Source: Oceanospirillaceae bacterium (GTDB lineage Bacteria; Pseudomonadota; Gammaproteobacteria; Pseudomonadales; Balneatricaceae). Taken from it: a DNA stretch of 8,442 nucleotides. How positions within the stretch are numbered: position 1 is the stretch's first letter; each line of letters begins with the position of its first letter. The notes beneath the pieces are model-generated. The model was given only the letters and a program-made list of their open reading frames with translations. It made no database searches and was not told the DNA's origin. Of the stretch, positions 5,929 through 8,442 are shown one piece after another. The stretch lies in contig DPHD01000081.1 in assembly GCA_003523085.1 (NCBI GenBank), positions 9,427 to 17,868 on the forward strand, given 5' to 3'. The translations under genes were made by a program, and so were the position numbers.

Positions 5929-7368
5929 ATGTTTGATAACTTAACCGACCGCTTAGGCAAAACGCTACAACACATTCGTGGCCAAGCACGCCTCACTGAA
6001 GACAATATTAAAGGCACACTCCGCGAAGTGCGTATGGCTTTATTAGAAGCTGATGTTGCCTTGCCGGTGGTTAAAGCTTTTATAGAGCAAGTTAAAGTAC
6101 GTGCGGTAGGTACTGAAGTTAGCAAAAGCCTAAGCCCAGGCCAAGTGTTTGTAAAGATCGTCCAGCAAGAGCTGGAAGTGATTATGGGCAATTCTAACGA
6201 AGACCTTAATCTCGCTGTACAGCCCCCTGCTGTTATTTTGATGGCGGGATTACAAGGTGCAGGTAAAACCACTTCGGCAGCCAAGTTAGCTAAGTTTTTA
6301 ATCGAAAAGAAGAAAAAATCGGTCATGCTGGTCAGTGTCGACATCTATCGACCTGCAGCAATCAAGCAGTTACAAACACTTTCTGAAGAAGTGGGCGCTC
6401 ACTTTTTCCCTAGTACGGTAATGGAAAAGCCCGTAGCTATTGCAGAAAAAGCCATTAATCATGCACGCCAGCAGCACCACGATGTGGTGATTGTGGATAC
6501 CGCAGGCCGCCTGCATGTCGATACGGACATGATGGACGAAGTTAAAGCCTTGCACGCCATGGTACAGCCGGTGGAGACCTTGTTTGTCGTTGATGCCATG
6601 ACCGGTCAAGATGCGGCTAATACGGCTAAAGCCTTTAACGAAGCCTTACCGCTCACCGGCGTAGTGCTCAGTAAAACAGACGGTGATGCCCGTGGTGGTG
6701 CCGCTCTTTCCGTACGTCACATTACCGGCAAGCCCATTAAGTTTTTGGGTGTTGGCGAAAAGGTAGATGCATTAGAACCTTTCCATCCAGAGCGTGTTGC
6801 TTCGCGTATATTGGGCATGGGCGACATGCTTTCTTTGATCGAAGAAGTTGAACAAAAAGTCGATAAGGCCAAGGCAGAGAAACTCGCCAAAAAAATCAAG
6901 AAGGGCAAAGGCTTCGACCTAGAAGACTTCCGTGATCAACTGCAGCAAATGAAAAACATGGGTGGCATGGCCGGTTTACTCGACAAAATGCCAGGCATGG
7001 GTGGTATGGCCCAAGCGGCACAAAGTGCTGGCGCAGAGAAGAATTTTAGTCAAATGGAGTGCATTATCAACTCCATGACCGCTAAAGAGCGGGCCGTGCC
7101 CGATACCCTTAATGGCTCACGTAAGCGCCGTATTGCGGCGGGTTCGGGTACTCAAATCCAAGACATTAACCGTTTAATTAAGCAGCACAAGCAAATGTCT
7201 AAGATGATGAAAAAGATGTCTGGCAAGGGCGGCATGCAGAAAATGATGCGCGGCATGCAGGGCCAAATGCCTCCGGGTATGGGGGGCGGTATGGGCGGTG
7301 GCATGCCTCCAGGAATGCCAGGTGGTATGCCAGGATTAGGCGGCGGTTTTCCGTTTGGCAAGAAATAA
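5929..7368 (+). CDS. ffh: Signal recognition particle protein Ffh (SRP54)
   Basis: 479-residue SRP GTPase that binds signal sequences of nascent membrane proteins with 4.5S RNA and docks to FtsY. N domain about 1-85; G domain with GLQGAGKTT (107-115), DIYRPAA (138-144), DTAGR (190-194), SKTDGDARGG (248-257) and GVGEK (274-278). M domain about 327-430 with the Met-rich finger (MKNMGGMAGLLDKMPGMGGM) and the RNA-binding NGSRKRRIAAGSG (395-407). The tail 431-479 is an imperfect run of MPPGM, GGGM and MPGGM units ending in FPFGKK and makes the protein about 25 residues longer than E. coli Ffh. The ATG at 5929 gives the universal MFDNLTDRL start with AGAG six bases upstream; the frame stays open to 5848 but that part holds the likely promoter. 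rpsP does not follow. Confidence 0.96.
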   Translation: MFDNLTDRLGKTLQHIRGQARLTEDNIKGTLREVRMALLEADVALPVVKAFIEQVKVRAVGTEVSKSLSPGQVFVKIVQQELEVIMGNSNEDLNLAVQPPAVILMAGLQGAGKTTSAAKLAKFLIEKKKKSVMLVSVDIYRPAAIKQLQTLSEEVGAHFFPSTVMEKPVAIAEKAINHARQQHHDVVIVDTAGRLHVDTDMMDEVKALHAMVQPVETLFVVDAMTGQDAANTAKAFNEALPLTGVVLSKTDGDARGGAALSVRHITGKPIKFLGVGEKVDALEPFHPERVASRILGMGDMLSLIEEVEQKVDKAKAEKLAKKIKKGKGFDLEDFRDQLQQMKNMGGMAGLLDKMPGMGGMAQAAQSAGAEKNFSQMECIINSMTAKERAVPDTLNGSRKRRIAAGSGTQIQDINRLIKQHKQMSKMMKKMSGKGGMQKMMRGMQGQMPPGMGGGMGGGMPPGMPGGMPGLGGGFPFGKK

Positions 7369-7385
7369 CTCTACCGACTAAATCA

Positions 7386-7417
7386 TTCAAATTATTTGAA
7401 AATAAAGGCTTTTATTT
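7386..7417. repeat. AT-only dyads after ffh
   Basis: TTCAAAT-T-ATTTGAA (7386-7400) is a perfect 7-bp dyad, and AAATAAA-GGCT-TTTATTT (7400-7417) is a second one sharing its edge. Both stems are almost entirely A-T, and no T-run follows, so a role in ending ffh transcription is only possible, not shown. Confidence 0.3.
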
Positions 7418-7438
7418 CCTAAAAGGTTAGGGTAATAT
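7410..7438 (+). promoter_or_regulatory. Predicted promoter of the tRNA-Ser-tRNA-Arg operon
   Basis: -10 TAATAT (7433-7438) with -35 TTTTAT (7410-7415) at 17 bp. A GC-rich discriminator, ACGCGC, follows the -10; such discriminators are typical of stringently controlled stable-RNA promoters. The mature tRNA-Ser begins 13 bases after the -10. Confidence 0.45.
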
Positions 7439-7451
7439 ACGCGCTCTCTGC

Positions 7452-7544
<93 letters not shown>

Positions 7545-7550
7545 TTTTAT

Positions 7551-7627
7551 GCGCCCGTAGCTCAGCTGGATAGAGTACTCGGCTACGAACCGAGCGGTCA
7601 GAGGTTCGAATCCTCTCGGGCGCGCCA
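7551..7627 (+). tRNA. tRNA-Arg (anticodon ACG)
   Basis: 77 nt including encoded CCA. Acceptor GCGCCCG pairs with CGGGCGC (7617-7623), then G73 and CCA. Anticodon stem CTCGG/CCGAG encloses CTACGAA with ACG at 7585-7587; A34 is expected to be edited to inosine by TadA, reading CGU, CGC and CGA. T arm GAGG-TTCGAAT-CCTC. It starts 8 nt after tRNA-Ser, so the two are one transcript. The serV-argV type pairing of Ser-GCU with Arg-ACG is also found in E. coli. An integrase gene starts 112 bases after its 3' end. Confidence 0.97.
7603..7627 (+). other. Likely island attachment site (tRNA-Arg 3' end)
   Basis: The T arm and 3' acceptor of tRNA-Arg is the usual crossover segment for tyrosine integrases. 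The integrase N-terminus lies directly downstream in the same direction, and the tRNA is intact, as expected if the incoming element restores its 3' end. The second copy (attR) should be a repeat of this segment beyond the window; it is not present here. Confidence 0.45.
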
Positions 7628-7642
7628 TTTCTTTCTTAGAAA

Positions 7643-7652
7643 TTGCATGCAA
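7643..7652. repeat. 10-bp palindrome TTGCATGCAA
   Basis: Perfect self-complementary decamer 15 bases after the tRNA-Arg CCA, inside the presumed attachment region. It follows a shorter dyad TTTCT-T-AGAAA (7632-7642). Function unknown; a protein-binding site for recombination is possible. Confidence 0.3.
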
Positions 7653-7687
7653 ATCAACGGCTTATGTCGTTAATCCCTCAGCAATCG

Positions 7688-7707
7688 TTATCACAATGAT
7701 TATCACA
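7688..7707 (+). repeat. Direct repeat TTATCACA x2
   Basis: TTATCACA at 7688-7695 and again at 7700-7707, a 12-bp period, in the gap between tRNA-Arg and the integrase. Short directly repeated boxes here are what integrase arm-type sites look like, but two 8-mers in AT-rich DNA are weak evidence. Confidence 0.35.
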
Positions 7708-7727
7708 TCTAGACGTCTTGTCGATTG

Positions 7728-7737
7728 GAGTATACTC
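7728..7737. promoter_or_regulatory. Palindrome GAGTATACTC at the integrase ribosome site
   Basis: A perfect 10-bp palindrome. Its first bases form GGAG (7727-7730), the ribosome site for the ATG at 7740, and it includes TATACT, which resembles a -10. It could be an operator by which a protein blocks int expression; this is inference. Confidence 0.35.
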
Positions 7738-7739
7738 TA

Positions 7740-8390
7740 ATGGTCAAAATTGATTTAGGTCTGTATTCAATCGTTATGAAATACGCTCATCGCCCATCAT
7801 CGGGCAAGACAATTTACTATCGTAGACGCATACCCAAGGGTTTAGAGTCTTATTACGATGGCAAAACCTTCTTTGTTAAATCTACAGGCACGACTGACGC
7901 CAAGTTAGCTGCTGCGATTCTAATAAGAATTAATACTCAAGCAGAAAGAGACTGGGATCGTTTGCGTCAGGGATTACCTATGTCTGTTTCAGAAGAAATG
8001 AATGCTTCAGTGGGACAGGTTTTAGCACCATTTGGACTCAATTCACTAGGGCGTGGCTCAGAAATTGGGAAGGAGCTATTCATAGAGAGTATCTTTGACC
8101 AGTTACCCAATACACTCAAGCACGAAGTAGTCGATAATGGGCTTGGAGGTGATCAACTTCACCAGGCAGTTGAATCTGTATTGCCTGCAAGCCTCAAGAT
8201 TGCATATGGTCGGGTGAGTGGCCGAATCAACCTATTGGCCTCTGACTATTGTGAAGAGTACATAGAAGAGCGTGGCAGATCTGACGATGCAAAATTCTGC
8301 CAAGGCATTCGTCTGTCATTTCAGGTGTTGATTAATATATTAGGTGACCAGCGTCCTTGTGAATACTATAAAGCAGATGCACGTGGTTAG
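7740..8390 (+). pseudogene. Tyrosine integrase N-terminus (DUF6538-like), interrupted
   Basis: 216 residues from the ATG at 7740 (GGAG nine bases upstream; an in-frame TTG at 7725 is less likely). The opening block YAHRPSSGKTIYYRRRIPKG and the following KSTGTTDAKLAAAILIRI pattern fit the DUF6538 arm-binding domain at the N-terminus of phage-type integrases. From about residue 160 a helical segment with DYCEEYIEERGRSDD resembles the start of the SAM-like core-binding domain and ends at YKADARG. The catalytic domain with R, HxxR and Tyr is absent: family members run to about 400-500 residues. The frame ends at TAG where an IS-like end begins, so I read it as a gene cut by an insertion. Its position after tRNA-Arg marks a genomic island. 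A natural short protein is the less likely alternative. Confidence 0.75.
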
Positions 8391-8442
8391 ATTGCACCCA
8401 AAACTGACCCAGAATTTTCACTGAATTTTGACCCGCCTGTCG
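8384..8442. mobile_element. Left end of an IS21-like insertion sequence (partial)
   Basis: The sequence TGCACCCAAAACTGACCC (from 8393) is followed by repeats: CTGACCC (8404-8410), TTTTGACCC (8426-8434), and two GAATTTT copies (8412-8418, 8423-8429). Read in reverse they are GGGTCAAAA and GGGTCAGTTTT boxes ending in GGGTGCA, which resembles the multiple transposase-binding repeats at IS21-family ends. The exact edge is uncertain: a TG at 8384, 8385 or 8393 could each be the terminal dinucleotide. The istA/istB genes and the other end are outside the window. The family name rests on recalled pattern. Confidence 0.5.

Overview
The window looks like chromosomal DNA from a gammaproteobacterium, probably a marine or environmental one. 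The evidence is the corB-like / ypjD / ffh block with ypjD divergent from ffh, an E. coli-type NudL, and a tRNA-Ser(GCU)-tRNA-Arg(ACG) pair. Base composition is moderate and codon use is mixed. The genus cannot be fixed from the sequence alone.

Left part (1-1776): a complete YcbL-type metallo-beta-lactamase-fold hydrolase (+) is followed on the minus strand by a zinc-ribbon Nudix hydrolase and then a decayed toxin-antitoxin module. The antitoxin (PF09720-like) has lost its C-terminus to an amber codon in place of a conserved-looking Trp. The ParE/RelE-like toxin has an internal deletion with frame shift. The old TAGTG stop/start overlap between the two is still readable.

Middle (1777-4970): a plus-strand cluster encodes a NudL-type CoA pyrophosphatase, an acetylpolyamine amidohydrolase-like deacetylase with all catalytic residues, and a small four-cysteine DUF1289 protein that overlaps the deacetylase gene. 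It converges on a minus-strand corB-like gene (CNNM-CBS-CorC_HlyC), and the two stop codons overlap. The two Nudix genes diverge from a 67-88 bp region in which the predicted promoters overlap face to face. The corB-like gene has its own TTGACA promoter, and a perfect 9-9-9 inverted repeat lies over the spacer, -10 and start point, which suggests a regulated operator.

Right part (4971-8442): ypjD (-) diverges from ffh (+), the protein subunit of the signal recognition particle. Ffh is complete and carries a long Met/Gly/Pro-rich tail. The usual rpsP-rimM-trmD-rplS genes do not follow; instead there are tRNA-Ser(GCU) and tRNA-Arg(ACG), 8 nt apart. A tyrosine-recombinase-type integrase N-terminus starts just after tRNA-Arg in the same direction, the classic layout of a genomic island at a tRNA 3' end. 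The integrase frame stops after 216 codons, where repeats resembling an IS21-family end begin and run off the window. The island is therefore probably no longer mobile by its own integrase.

No clearly new system is visible. The most useful observations are the corB operator-promoter overlap, the reconstructable dead toxin-antitoxin pair, the interlocked Nudix promoters, and the tRNA-Arg island whose integrase is interrupted by an IS-like end.
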